Assembly (NCBI GenBank): GCA_019775845.1 | Contig: JADQAV010000047.1 | Location: forward strand, 402,434-466,433 | Direction of reading: 5' to 3' | Source: Myrmaecium sp. VS I D KN 1 | Taxonomy: Eukaryota > Ascomycota > Dothideomycetes > Valsariales > Valsariaceae | DNA length: 64,000 nucleotides | Shown: positions 11,904-22,990 of the stretch, in pieces | How the letters are laid out: each line of letters opens with the position of its first letter | Numbering within the stretch: the first letter of the stretch is position 1 | The notes under the pieces: generated by a model | What the model saw: the letters and a program-made list of their open reading frames with translations, nothing else | Told to the model about the DNA's origin: nothing | The model's database searches: none | Position numbers and translations under genes: made by a program

Positions 11904-14417
11904 ATGACACGGCTAGGCTTCACGTCTCGGCTGCGTCAAAGTCATGAAAACCAAAGGCTCAACACGGTGATGAGACGCAATGGCAAGCCGCAGTCATGCG
12001 AGCCATGTCGCAAAGGCAAATTGAAATGCGACCACATGCTCCCGACATGTGGACGATGTAGGCGTCGTAACCGCGCCGAGCAGTGCCTCTACCACCCTGC
12101 TCCCTTGACCAAGGCCCGCGCTGCCTCCCCTTCGCGCACTATCTCCGTGTCGTCGGAGGGAGAAGGTCGCACCTCTCCTAAAGTCGCTGCGAACAGTCCC
12201 AATGGGTTTTCCTATCAGCAGACCACCACGACCATCGCCAACAGCAACAGCAGCAATGACTGGCGCTCTCCTCCTCACGCGACCCGTGAGCCCCCGTATG
12301 CGGGGCCTCCTCGAACTACTGGTTTCATGGGACCGACCTCACTCTCCGCTTTGCTGGCCGAGAATGCCACTCATGTCGACATCCATATGGCGAACATGGA
12401 GGTGCCATCCGGGCTGACTCCCGCCTCAGAAAGCGTCCAGAAAGGCGCTGCCGTGCTGTCCCTTCTCAAGGACCTGCCGTACTTCGAACGCTGCATCGAC
12501 CGTTGGTTTTCCCTGTACGAGGGCGTCGTCGTGATCAAGCCTATGGCGAAGCAGTGGACGCAAGGCATTTGGGAGTGCCATCGCGCAGTGCTGCAGTTCT
12601 CGAAGCCAGAGGAGCTGTTGGCTTTGTCAGAGCTGGTGTGGAGGAATACGCAGCGTCCGCTCCAGTTCAACGGAAGCACTACGCCCCGCGAGTGGACGGC
12701 GTTGTCGACCGGTCAGGGCCTTCGATGGGAGGTCGTCGGGATCGTCTTCTGTCTCGTGGGTCTGCTTGCCGTATCACTACTAGGTAAGAGGCATGTGGAC
12801 ACATAGAGGCTGACGCCAAGGGTAGCTGCTGATATCTATCGCGACAGATGGAGATATAATATTCTATAAGGAAGGTGAAGAGCCCATAGATCGCCATGCG
12901 CTGGCCGCCACCGCTTCTAAAATCTCCGAGGAGTGCATTGGGTTTTGCAGAGAGCTGGACATCCTTAACGATTTGTTTTGCTGGCTACTGTATGAGAATC
13001 TGGTACTCGCAAGTGGGTTAATGGGACGAGCCAGTAAGAAACTTCCCCAGCGATCCTTCTTACAAAACCATCTGTTACCCATACTGTACTATATGGACTG
13101 ATTCCAGGGCTAACTATAAAATAGGTCACATAGTCTGGCAGAAGTCTGGCGAACTCAACAACATCCTCATCGCGCTAGGACTTCACCAGGAAATCACTGT
13201 AGATGATCAGACTCCTTTCTTTCTCTCGGAGTTCCGCAAAAAGACCTTCGTCTGCGCATACGCTAGCGACAAGACGACAGCAGCTTTTCTCGGCCGTCCT
13301 CCGAGGCTGAGCTACCGTTATTGCCTCCTACAACTTCCCCTGGACCTTGACGACACTCAGATCATGTGCGACGGACCGCAGCTGGAAGCGGCATTGGCAA
13401 CGCTGGATGAAGATGGCTGGAACAAGCACCGGACCGCAGCTAATCTGATGCGGTGCACGTGTGCCCGTATATGGTGCCAGAACGCCGTAAGTATCCGGCA
13501 TCGCGATGGTTTCCTGAATGGTCTCCTAACCTGTTGATCAGAAAATACGCGAAGATATCTTGGAGCTCTCCTTAGGGGTACAACAACAGGACATTGAGGC
13601 ACGAGCAGAGTAAGCATGGTTGAAAGCCCTCCCTCAAGCAGATGGATGTAGTGTTAACCCAGGCACCAGGCAGATTCAAGGTGAAGTCGACCGTGTCTGG
13701 CGCGAGCTTCCCGCCTTCCTCCGCCGGGCCGGTTCTGAGTTCGATAGACGCGCGCCTGCAGAATCCATCTTCCTCAACTTTATCCGCCTCGAACATCTCA
13801 GTCACACTTTTCACCTCCAACGGCTGCTAGTCAGGAAAGCCGGCGCCGACCGTCGCCGCCTCATCGAAACCTCCCGTGAAATGTTCCAGCACTTCCTTGT
13901 GCTGGTAAACAACCGAGACACGCTCCGGGACTTCCAACTGGACATCATGACGATCGCGTCCACGCACGCGAGCCCGTGCTGCGTCACACTCGCCATCGAG
14001 CTTCTGTGGCAAGAGAACCGCGGGTACGGGCCGTCTGGCGACCCGCACGCGCCGCCGCTGCTTCCTCGCTCGGAAACGATCCAGGACCTCAGCGTGTTCG
14101 TCGCGTTTCTGGACACGGTCAAGCGGACCGACAGCGGCTGCGTGCCGTTTCAGCAGACGCGCACCATCGTCAAGCACATCCTGGATCGGATCCTGTCGCC
14201 GCCTGCTCCGATCTCGCCTCCGTCTAGCGACCCTACGGCGCCGGTCGTTGCGGGCGCTGAGATGGAGGCGGCAACCGAGGCAGACGCGATGGGCGCACTT
14301 CCACCGGCGCAGATGAGCGACGCCGATTTTATGACATGGCTGGATAACATGAATTGGGATCGCGAGCCGTGGGGCGCCGCCGCCGTGAGCGAGGTGCCCG
14401 GGTGGATATGCGGATGA
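11904..14417 (+). CDS. Zn(II)2Cys6 fungal transcription factor
   Basis: Five exons: 11904-12783, 12848-13033, 13125-13486, 13542-13609 and 13670-14417, giving 747 residues with consistent phase at every joint. The DNA-binding binuclear zinc cluster is at residues 32-61, with cysteines 32, 35, 42, 49, 52 and 61 (C-x2-C-x6-C-x6-C-x2-C-x8-C), followed by a basic linker and a serine/threonine-rich region. The middle part fits the fungal-specific regulatory domain: LALGLHQEI, then FLSEFRKKTFVCAYASDK and AAFLGRPPRLSYRYC. The acidic C-terminus (DADFMTWLDNMNWD) is a plausible activation segment. The target genes are unknown and no pathway cluster adjoins it. An alternative start is the ATG at 11970 (MRRNGKPQSC), where many family members begin. 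The ATG at 11904 was kept because it has A at -3. Confidence 0.92.
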
Positions 14418-14592
14418 ATGCGACCGCTTAGGTAGACTGCTACACAACGGGCAATGCCCATCCCAGGTGTCAATAACCAAGTTAGCCCGACTGACGGGTA
14501 ACTGAAAGCAAATGTTCTTCGGGACAGGATGTGGCCGGTTTTCTTTGTTGGCCTAACAAGGGGCACCTTTCATCCTCCCCACGGGGCGACCT

Positions 14593-14598
14593 TATAAG
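14593..14598 (+). promoter_or_regulatory. Possible TATA element
   Basis: A TATAAG lies about 90 bp before the ATG of the 142-residue protein at 14686, a sensible spacing. No transcript data support it. Confidence 0.35.
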
Positions 14599-14685
14599 CC
14601 GTTTCCCCATCCACAACAGATTAAAGAAGGGAAAGGGGAAACAAGAGAATAGAAGGGAAACCATCCAAAAAACATCCGCCGAACC

Positions 14686-15114
14686 ATGAGCGGCCGTCAC
14701 CGGCGCAACTCCTCTCTCACAGACTTCCTGAGCCAACCTTCGGCTTACTATCGCGCGGACGTGGGCCCGCGCCACAACCACATCAATCCCAACAGCAACA
14801 GCCCTCTGGAGGATGAAAACGATGAAAACGACTGCGACGACGAACGATGGCCCCAAAGCCCCACCTTCATGTTCACGACGGAACGGAAACGACGAAGTCG
14901 GGTGTGGGATGTCGTAGCTTCTTTGTTCGGCCCGGTCGTGCGGCGGCCTTGTGCGGGGCCGGAGGTAGACCTGCTGTGGGATTACGGGATGGAAGCGGGA
15001 TGGCATGGCGAGGAGCGGCAGCGGATGGCGGTGCTGAGGAGGGTTGGCTTCGTGATGGGCGGGTTTTTGGTGCTGGGTGTGGTTGGGTGGGTGGTGGTTT
15101 TGGGGTGGTTGTGA
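14686..15114 (+). CDS. Small tail-anchored-like protein, unknown function
   Basis: A single-exon frame of 142 residues. Residues 1-75 are polar, with a basic serine-rich start (SGRHRRNSSLTDFL) and an acidic Asp/Asn/Glu patch. A central block, RRSRVWDVVASLFGPVVRRP, then WDYGMEAGWHGEERQRMAVLRR, precedes a single strongly hydrophobic C-terminal segment of about 23 residues that runs to the stop codon. This layout suggests a tail-anchored protein with the bulk in the cytosol. I do not recognise the family. Support is the good coding composition, a single clean frame and the upstream TATAAG. Confidence 0.7.
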   Translation: MSGRHRRNSSLTDFLSQPSAYYRADVGPRHNHINPNSNSPLEDENDENDCDDERWPQSPTFMFTTERKRRSRVWDVVASLFGPVVRRPCAGPEVDLLWDYGMEAGWHGEERQRMAVLRRVGFVMGGFLVLGVVGWVVVLGWL

Positions 15115-15417
15115 CTGATGGACGTTTGACAGGCACTGCTATGTTGGGACAATGTGAGAAGTCTTGCACATGAGTTTCGCGTGAACAGCGACGCGTGTCT
15201 GCACGATGTTGACAGGATTGAGGGACATGGAGACTGGTCCAGCTTGCTGAGCACTCGAAGTCAAGGGAGGTCGCATTACATCGAGACGAAAAGAAAGATC
15301 GGCATGACGATATAGAAGTCATTTCTAATATTGATTAATGTCGTAACGAGGGTATGTTGCACTTTTTATGTCCCTTTTTCTTCTGTTTCCATCAAATCCC
15401 CATGTCATATCCGAGTC
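15115..15417. other. Short convergent intergenic gap
   Basis: This 303-bp stretch lies between two convergent genes and should hold both 3' ends. Nothing else is seen in it. Confidence 0.5.
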
Positions 15418-16397
15418 CTACATCGTACATGCCATCATTCCCACCACGGCCAACGCGCCCGCCACCCAGCTCACCCGACCGAGCTGCGCGCCCACACCCG
15501 TGAACGGGATCACGGAGCTCGCCGCCGCCGCCGGTGCCGAGGTCACCGTACCTGCGCTTGCCGCTGCTGCCGCCGCCGCCACAGTACCCGTCGCCGCGGC
15601 GGCGCCCGTCGAGGATGCCGCGCTCACGGTGCTGTTCCAGTTGCCGCCCTGGCCGGGGACGGCCGCGTTGCTCGGCGGCGCGACGAGGAAGAAGTTGGCG
15701 GCCACGGGCGTGTCGAGGCCGGCGGCGGTCATGAAGGCGGCGAGGTCGAAGCCGATCCGGTTCTGGACCGCGGACGCTTGCGAGGTGGGCAGGGAGAAGT
15801 TGGAGGGCTGGGGGAACAGCAGCTGGACGTAGCGGTGGGGGTGCGTGGCGTCCTTGGCCGGGGGGTTGGGGCCGATGTAGGCGGCGATGGTGGTGGAGGT
15901 CGTGTTGGGGGAGGTGAGGAGGGCGCTGCCGGTTGAGGTTGTCGTGGTGGAGGAGGCGCTGTAGTCGGTGTACATCGCGTGGAGCAAGGTCGTGCGGGCG
16001 GTGGTGCCGTCTGGAGATGGGACGTCGAGGTCTACCGTGGCGAGGGGTGTTAGTATTCTGAACTCTCGGCGGAAGAACAAGGGGACACGTTGCGTACCTA
16101 TCATCATGAAGATGTACGTATCGCTGCCTGATGCCGCGGCGGCTTCTGCAGTGCTGGCCGACATGGCAAGTGAAGGCTGGTTTGCAGTTTCTGCGGTAAA
16201 CACGTTAGCATATTCTTTCAACGTGGATCCAGCATAGAAACCTTACCAGCTTTTGTCATCGTCTGCCCATCAGTAACGGTTTTTCCACCGTAAATGACCT
16301 CGAGATTAGGGGCCACTGGAGGCTCGAAGCCCGCTGGAGTCTGCGCCAGCGCGACGCTTGAAAGGAGGAGGAGGGAAGAGATGGTTGATGTGAACAT
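15418..16397 (-). CDS. Secreted PEBP-like protein with probable GPI anchor
   Basis: Three exons: 16247-16397, 16098-16190 and 15418-16031, giving 285 residues. Residues 1-19 (MFTSTISSLLLLSSVALAQ) are a clear signal peptide. The body has the phosphatidylethanolamine-binding-protein fold signature: YIFMMIDLDVPSPDG corresponds to the family's DPDAP ligand motif and is created only when the second intron (16032-16097) is removed. It is followed by YIGPNPPAKDATHPHRYVQLL, matching the G-P-x-P...HRY block. The C-terminal third is alanine/serine/threonine-rich and ends in a hydrophobic segment (WVAGALAVVGMMACTM), as in GPI-anchored cell-wall proteins. PEBP proteins bind lipids or inhibit kinases and proteases. 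The fungal secreted members have no settled function. Confidence 0.88.
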
Positions 16398-17322
16398 CTT
16401 GAGCGACGATCGACTAATAAAGATGTATGAGAGGCAAATGGGAGCAATGGCCAGCAATGCGTCAAGAAGAAGACAAAGGAGGAAGAGGAAGAAGAGGAAA
16501 AAGGAGATGACAGATGCAGGACTTTGGTACCTAGGGAAAAGACAATTTGCGCCGCCGTTCCGGCAGATGCTGCGCTGCCCGTTTATCTATACATAAGCTT
16601 TGCGGATGACGACGTTGGAGGTGACGCCTCCCGAAACGTGCTGTGTCCCAGCCTCTTCCCAACAAGCCCCATCGACCTCCGACGGTCTCTGAACGAAGAT
16701 CCAACACGCGAGCCGCCACGGACCCGTGGAGTTTGTGCGGGGCGGCCGCCAAAGGTCTCAAGAAGGTGTTAGAGGAAATCGATCTGCTTTGACGATCGAC
16801 GCCGTACGCGGAGGACTCCACTGCGGAGTCCGTCTCGAGGCTGAGATGCGGACGGGTATATCTCTCTTCCCAGCTGTTTCATATTTTTCTCCTTTGTACC
16901 GCATCAGACTGCTTGCGCGGCAGTTTGGCGACCGTAGGCCGTGGCGTTCCAAGGCGACCGCCGTAGTTCAGCCCTCAGTAAAACTCGTGGGAGGGATAGT
17001 TATTTGCAAAGATACATGTCAGACACACATGCCCAAACGCCTAACAAGACAACAACGTTGCGACGAAGATCTTGTTGGTGCATCTGTTCCAAGGTATCTC
17101 CTATTTGCAAGGTTCGGCGATGTTAGCGCGTTGAAGTATTACGGAGTACTTATAACACGGGTATATGGCTCAAGCCGGCGTCCAATCTTTAATTTTGGCT
17201 TGTTCAATCGCCATACAAGCTATATTTGGGCATGTTTCGCTGCTTCTTTCCTTCAGGAGTAGCGTAGACATCTATTGTCGTGCATGCTTTTACTATGCCT
17301 GAGCAAGGAGAAAGCTCTCTTC
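16398..17322. other. Intergenic between PEBP gene and IES2
   Basis: About 0.9 kb with only short frames (up to 178 codons on +, from 16726, unlike any known protein). It contains the promoter of the PEBP-like gene on the left and the 3' end of IES2 on the right. No repeat or RNA gene is obvious. Confidence 0.5.
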
Positions 17323-18755
17323 CTAGGCGACCTCTTCGACCATACTGCCATTCCAGCCGTCCTTCAAATGTTCTTTTTGAGGCTTAACGCTATTCTTAAA
17401 CAGCTCTCCCACAGGCGCATCGAGCCACTCCTCAGGAACACCCAGCTGTGGCCCGTGGGAGTTCTGTACGTAGCGGGTGAATACCGGATTCGGCTTCGCG
17501 GGCCGCTGAGCTTCCTCCTGAGCCGGTGTCGAGTCATCGGCCGCAGCTTTACCGCGTCGCTTCGGGGCTTGTTTTTTGAGCAGGCGATTGATAGTATCCA
17601 TCTTCAGGAAGTCAAGAGTCAGTGATGGCGCTTTCACGAAATTTATGAAGTCGTCGCAGTACCTTTTCTTCCTCGTTGCGTTTCTCGCTGAGATTCTTAC
17701 GACGTCGAGCCATCTCCGCTCGGCGCATCGCATGTTCCTCGGCCGTGAGGTGCTTCTTCTTTTGGGCCTCTGGAAAAAGTGTTAAGGTGACATCACATAA
17801 CTGCCTGTAGCATGTGCGGAGGCGTACCATTAGAGAGGGCTAGGAGGCTCCCGTCAAGATCCTCATATGCTGCCCTTTGGCGTCTTGTAAGCTTGGTAAG
17901 GTCCGGAGTTCCAGAACCAGGAGTGATTTCCTCTTCACTGTCACCCATCTCGTCCTCATCTTCTTGCTCGCCTTCAGCATCCTCCCCAATTTCTTCTTCC
18001 TCTTCTTCTTCCTCATCCTCATCCTCTTCCTGCTCTTCCTCCGCTTCTTCCTCTTCCTCTTCCCCTTCCGCATCTTCGTCGCCACCTTCATCCTCTTCTT
18101 CCTCGTCCTCTTCGTCTTGAGACTCCAATTCCGATAGCTCGTCATCATCGTCATCATCCGCCATGACCATCTCTTTGGCTTCAACAGCAGAGACGTCAGG
18201 GGCTGGTGGTTTCGGAGGCTTGACGTTGATGGTTTGGCGTATGGGTTTGACATCGTGCTTCGCATTTCTGGCAGCAATAGTTGGCCGCGTAGGTGGCGCG
18301 TCGTCCATATCAACATCCTCATCCTCTCCTTCCGCGTCCTCATCCTCATCCTTTTCATCGTCTTCATCCTCATCTACTTCCTCCCCTTCAGCGTCTTCTT
18401 CCTCCTCCTCTTCCTCCTCGCTAGACTCTTCGACGATGGTCTTCTTGTTCCGGGAACTCCGTGTACCGGTCAGGATTTCCCCGCCTTGAAATGAATCCCG
18501 CGAGTTCACTGTGATGTTCTGCCTGGTACCTCCGCTTGTAGCCTCGCGAAGCTTGCTAGGAGGGGCTTTGACGGTTAGACGTATGCTCGGGCGGGTGTGC
18601 TCGGGTGAGACTGTACTGGTACGCTCGACGGTTGCAGAGGAGGTGGGTGCGGCAGGAGCCCCGCGTCGTGATCGCGATGACACGGGTGCATTGTTGCTAT
18701 CGGGTGGAGGAGGCGCGGTCAGTTGAGCCCGTGAACGTAAACGGCGTGTAGACAT
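17323..18755 (-). CDS. IES2: INO80 chromatin-remodelling complex subunit Ies2 (PAPA-1 family)
   Basis: Exons 17828-18755, 17663-17769 and 17323-17601 give 437 residues. Ies2 is a nuclear subunit that activates the INO80 ATPase for nucleosome sliding. The protein starts basic (MSTRRLRSRAQL). Two very long Glu/Asp-rich tracts fill its middle. The conserved part is C-terminal: LTKLTRRQRAAYEDLDGSLL, then HAMRRAEMARRRKNLSEKRN and MDTINRLLKKQAPKRRGK, the PAPA-1-like region, spread over three exons with phase-correct joints, followed by a short tail resembling fungal Ies2. The start is uncertain. An upstream exon at 19036-19157 has a canonical donor and could splice in frame to 18696, replacing the first 20 residues by 41 others (458 residues in total). 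Confidence 0.9.
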
Positions 18756-19035
18756 GTTGTAGGTGACGTTGGCTGAGGGAGTGGAGGGGTGCTCGGGGCG
18801 AAGGGTAAGAAGGGGCGAGATGGGCGCATGTGTATGCAGGGAGAGGATCCATGTAAGCCCCCGCCGGGGTAGAGTGCGAAGGATGGTGTTGTCTTGTGTA
18901 CATGTACGAAGCAAAGCGGGCGCGAAAGCGAACCAAGCTGCTGAGTGGCTCCCGCCCACGCCGGTGCAACGCTGTTGGGGCAACGGCGGTGGAATGGTGG
19001 ATGGTGAGAGAGCACACCCCATACCGGACACTTAC

Positions 19036-19157
19036 CTTCCGGCCTGGTTGCCTTTGCCCTTGGGAGGCTGCGGGCGTGGCATCCAATCGTCATGAGTCTG
19101 GGAGTCGTCGGAGTCGGTGCTCAGGCGACGCTGTCGCTTTGCCGGTCGGGACGCCAT
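19036..19157 (-). other. Possible alternative first exon of IES2
   Basis: A 122-nt open segment begins with ATG (MASRPAKRQRRLSTDSDD...) and ends in a canonical donor (AG|gtaagt) in phase 2. Of the acceptors before the Ies2 ATG at 18755, the only phase-compatible one leaves an implausible reading. The acceptor inside the Ies2 first exon (after ..cccgatag, exon restart at 18696) has a pyrimidine tract and a CTGAC branch-like site and keeps frame. The intron would be 339 bp, longer than its neighbours. It could also be leader sequence with an upstream frame. Confidence 0.4.
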
Positions 19158-19521
19158 GAGGAGTTGTGTGCGACGCGGTGTGATCCAATGCGATGGGATG
19201 CGATGTGAACGTGCGAGCGGACGAACGAGGGCGGTGTAATAGTTACAGCGGAGAAAGGGGAGAGCAAATGCCAATCGCGTTGTGCATAGAACCTCTGGAA
19301 AACCGCGGCCGTTGAGATAGGCCTCAGTTGGCTCCGCTGCGATTATGTAAGCATGGTACCTAAAGGGTCGGGGCAGGAGCCGAGGCATAGGGCTGGGAAA
19401 GCTCGCCCAGCCTCTCACCCCGACCTCGACAACTCACAATCATCGACCGTTGTCTCCCACTCGCACAGCCTACTCCTATCGTGCCCTACCATCCTTACAC
19501 TCACACTGCTCGTTTGCGGAT
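19158..19521. promoter_or_regulatory. Divergent promoter, IES2 side and PEX14
   Basis: This 364-bp region is shared between the leftward IES2 transcript (if the upstream exon is used) and the rightward peroxin gene. No distinct element is identified. Confidence 0.35.
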
Positions 19522-20809
19522 ATGTCAGGCTCAGACGACTCAGAAAAGCCTTCATTACCCACTTGGCAACAAGCACAGTCGTCGAATACAGGTGCCGCTG
19601 CATCCAGGGCCTCCCGCGCCTCAACCGTTTCTTCGACTGGAACGGCAGCCGGCCGATCGTCACAACAATCTGACTCGAAAGAAGGAGCAGGCAGTCATGA
19701 AGGAGCACAGCGCAGAAAGCATCTCTTGGAGAAGGCCTCGAAATTCCTAGGAGACCCAAGCATTAAAGATGCAACCCGTGAACGAAAGGCGAGCTTCCTC
19801 GTGTCCAAGGGCCTGACCCGCAGCGAGACGGAGGAACTCCTGAGAGCGGCCGAGAAGCAGGAGCAACAGCGGACTTTATCAACGCAAAAGGGAGACCCTC
19901 AGGTTTCCCGGTCATCCCCGTGGGAGGTATGAGCGATACTATATCTGATTCTGCCCTGGCTGGCAATGTCTTCAAGCTGAGCGTTGAACTGACCCAATCC
20001 AGGAGCCCGCAGGAGAACAAGCCCCAGTCGCGCGTGATATTCCGCCGATCGTAACCTATCCCGAATTCCTTGCTCAGCCTTCCAAGCCGCCGCCTCTAAT
20101 CACAATCTCTCGTCTGCTCAATACCGCTTACATTACTTCCGCCGCTGCTGCCTCCCTGTATGGATTGTCGAAGTTTGTTGTCCAGCCAATGACCGAAGCT
20201 CTCACTGCCGCACGACATGACCTCTGTTCGCAGACGATATCGGAGCTTGAGTATCTCAACCAACGTTTGGGAGACTTGGTCTCCGTAGATCCTTCCAAAT
20301 TACCGAAGAAAGACCAATCCCCCTCTTCAGTGCTAGAAGACGACGATTTCTCAAGCAGTTCTGACCCAACAGAACTGTTTCACCGCGATTTTGGCACACA
20401 GACTTCGCCTATTCTATCTCGCCGTCCTTCTCAATCTTCTGAAACCAACTCTCTTAGCCCGCAATCTACGCTCGATATGCAGCAATCTCGGCTCCAAGCC
20501 ATCACCTCCCAGCTTAGAGATCTCCAGGTGAACGCTTTGTCGAGTACCTCAACATCCGAGTCCTTGACTGGGAGCGTCAGGGACCTCAGCAATTACTTGA
20601 CCGATCTCAGGTTCCAGCAAACCTTCGGTAGTTCCAGCGTATACGGGAGCGCTTTTGGAGAGAGACGATCAGGTACGCCCACAGGGGGCAAGGACGATGC
20701 TGCTGAGGCTGTCAAAGCCGACATCCGAAGTGTGAAGGGTGTACTCTTGAGCGCGAGGAATTTTCCTCTCGCCGGAAGAGGAGCTATGTGGAGAAAGACA
20801 GAAGACTGA
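19522..20809 (+). CDS. PEX14: Pex14-type peroxin (fungal Pex14 or Pex14/17, also called Pex33)
   Basis: Two exons, 19522-19926 and 20003-20809, code 403 residues. The N-terminal domain at about 64-110 (RRKHLLEKASKFLGDPSI, then ERKASFLVSKGLTRSETEELL) matches the Pex14 domain that binds the WxxxF motifs of Pex5 and Pex19. Pex14 docks cargo-loaded receptors at the peroxisome membrane. After the intron comes PPIVTYPEFLAQP and a hydrophobic segment near 168-190 (a likely membrane anchor). A predicted coiled region and a serine-rich C-terminus follow. The segment after the N-terminal domain looks more like the filamentous-fungal Pex14/17 hybrid (Pex33) than classical Pex14, so the exact paralogue is open. 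An in-frame upstream non-ATG frame was ignored. Confidence 0.88.
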
Positions 20810-22018
20810 AACGAGATTCTGCGATGGTTATGACTCAAGGCAAGTCTGAAGCTCTCTATCCTATTGCGACAAAATGCACCGTCTTGAATCGAAACTCGGC
20901 AAAATATGATGATATGGAGTCCAATTGGCAAAATCGGAGGCTCCGCTTCGGGGGGGTCTATGAATAGACAAACTCCTATGGTATCGTCGCTGCGCCTTTT
21001 GGGGCCGGCGAAGGAAACCGAGGAGGAGAGCTTTCACGACTGATACCATATTTATATCATTGCCTCACGATAGTTGCACGTATGGCAATGGCCAGCTAAT
21101 CTCTTAACTGATAGGCATGCTGCGTGGCAACGCAAGCTACTCGAGACGGTGCGATGGCTATCGTTCATAGCATAAACGAGCTTCTAAGGTCATCTCACAC
21201 GGTTTACATGCCAACACGCCCAGAGCTTGGATCTAGAATGTGGGCTTCACCAAACTCACGCCGCGTAAGGAACAGTCTCCTGATACAGTATACAACCACT
21301 GCCAGGTGCTTGCTATCATATCCTTGGGTGCGATCAGGTTATGATTGGATCCATATACTACACGACCCGTCCCGCTATAAACTACAGCACCATCACCACG
21401 ATCACCATGAGATCAAGATTCCCTTTGAGGTTGGAAAATCCCCATAGCGGGCACTTACGGTGACATACATGGCTGTCTGTGATCAGGAAGAGCCGTGAAA
21501 GCTCAGAGCACAAGCTTCAGTCATTCGCATACTTCATACCCCTCGTCGGCATGAGTAGTACTGACAGGCAAGGTCTGCATCAAGCCGATGCTCATCGATG
21601 CAGCAGTTCACGATCGTTGAAATGTGTACTCCTGTCGCCTTCACTACTACGCCTTATAACCTACTCCGGTCATCTACAAGGGATATCGATGAGACAACAG
21701 GTATATATGCATGGCCATTCGTCTTCTTATTTAGGCATTCAGAGTCGATATAATAAACTTTCGGAGCAATTCAATATCACTCAAGTCACGCCTGTCATGC
21801 TTACCAATACCGTTTGCGCCTTTCTCCGCGTTCGCAGCCCCAGCCCTCTCCGTGCTGTAACAGATACTGCATTCACGATACAGAAACAAGCGCCTTCCAT
21901 CCGGACCTCTGACCATCCTTGTTTCAAGCAACGCCCATCTGCTTCCTCGATCAGGGCTTTGCAAGAAGTAAGTTTACGACTTTGGGCATTTCCAGGTTTA
22001 TTGAGGATCGTGATTGTA
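20810..22018. other. Intergenic upstream of the P450 relic
   Basis: No intact gene is seen in 1.2 kb. A frame on + (21479-22282) is open across most of the second half, but only its last ~85 codons resemble a protein (the P450 relic). The earlier part shows no family and could be decayed P450 N-terminus or plain noncoding DNA. A short HHHHDHH-coding CAC tract lies near 21390. Confidence 0.45.
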
Positions 22019-22990
22019 GACTGCGCCGATGGGATTACAATACGGTCCGATCTCCTCATTGGAAGTGGCACAATCATCCTATTCACTGACAGAGCAGCTA
22101 TCTACGAGCTCCCAGATAATGGGGTGTCATCGACCCTGATATACCGCCTCAACAACATATCGGGATTTCGCCTGGCGGGACGAAACTTCGCTTCTCTGGA
22201 CACGGACTCAGTCTGGCGGGCTCAACGCAGGTTGACGACGCACAGTCTGGCGGTGAGCTCGGCTCCGGGTCCACGGGCATGAGGGTTATCATAGCAGAAG
22301 CACCTACAAGGTCCTACCCTGCACTTCCAGAAATGCTGGATAAGACGATTGCGCCAATACAACGAGTGTGCAGTGGTATTCTATAGTCGGCCCTGCATCC
22401 GGACGCACAGGACTTTTTTCTTACACGGGCAGAAAGGAACGCGTGGCTCTGGTATGATGAGCGTGATACCAGGGACGCTCGGCAAGCCTGCAGGTTACCT
22501 ACCTAGTCTGACTTCGACTTCCTTCGGTACATCGACTGCATTGTCACGGAAACCTTCGGGTTGATGCCAGTGTGAGTTGCCTCATATTGCTCTTTCGCGG
22601 ACGCCCTTCAGTGTTGACTTACCCGTCTTCTCCCTCCTTAAGGTGCTATCCGGCATTGCGGCCAAAAGCACCGTCCTGGCCAATCTATGATCCCTGCAGC
22701 CGCCACTCCGCCATCACTGACGCGGCCAAAAACGGCCGAGGCGTTGCTCCCGGCCCCGTACGAGCACGCCAGCTGGTGCATCTGCCCGGGCCTGCACATG
22801 GCGGATCGCACCGTGCGGCGGCTCGGATCCCGCCCCGGGTGGCGGCGGAGCCGTTGAGCGCGGAGGATGTAGAGGACGGGTTCCTGACGGGTTCGGCGCC
22901 GTACAAGGACTGCTTCGTGCTGCGGAGCGAGGAGCATGCGGAGGTCTTCGGCAAGGAGTTCGAAAGCGTGCAAGACTACCTGAATCAGTG
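22019..22990 (+). pseudogene. Decayed cytochrome P450 gene (relic)
   Basis: Segments typical of one P450 lie in correct order but in different frames with stops and missing parts. In frame 2, 22019-22279 reads like the N-terminal part (GSGTIILFTDRAAIYEL ... WRAQRRLTTHSL). In frame 1, 22492-22572 reads like the K-helix region (RLPT*SDFDFLRYIDCIVTE) with an in-frame TAG. In frame 2, 22643-22690 gives AAKSTVLANL then TGA where the family has Trp. In frame 1, 22777-22815 holds the heme-cysteine motif (CICPGLHMADRT, Cys codon 22783-22785). In frame 0, 22845-22990 gives the tail (APYKDCFVLRSEEHAEV). Most of the central region, including the I-helix, is absent. No intact catalytic protein can be made. 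Confidence 0.75.

Noticed and set aside
16726-17262. A 178-codon plus-strand frame
   Set aside because: No recognisable motif, poor coding composition and no upstream signal. Kept as intergenic.
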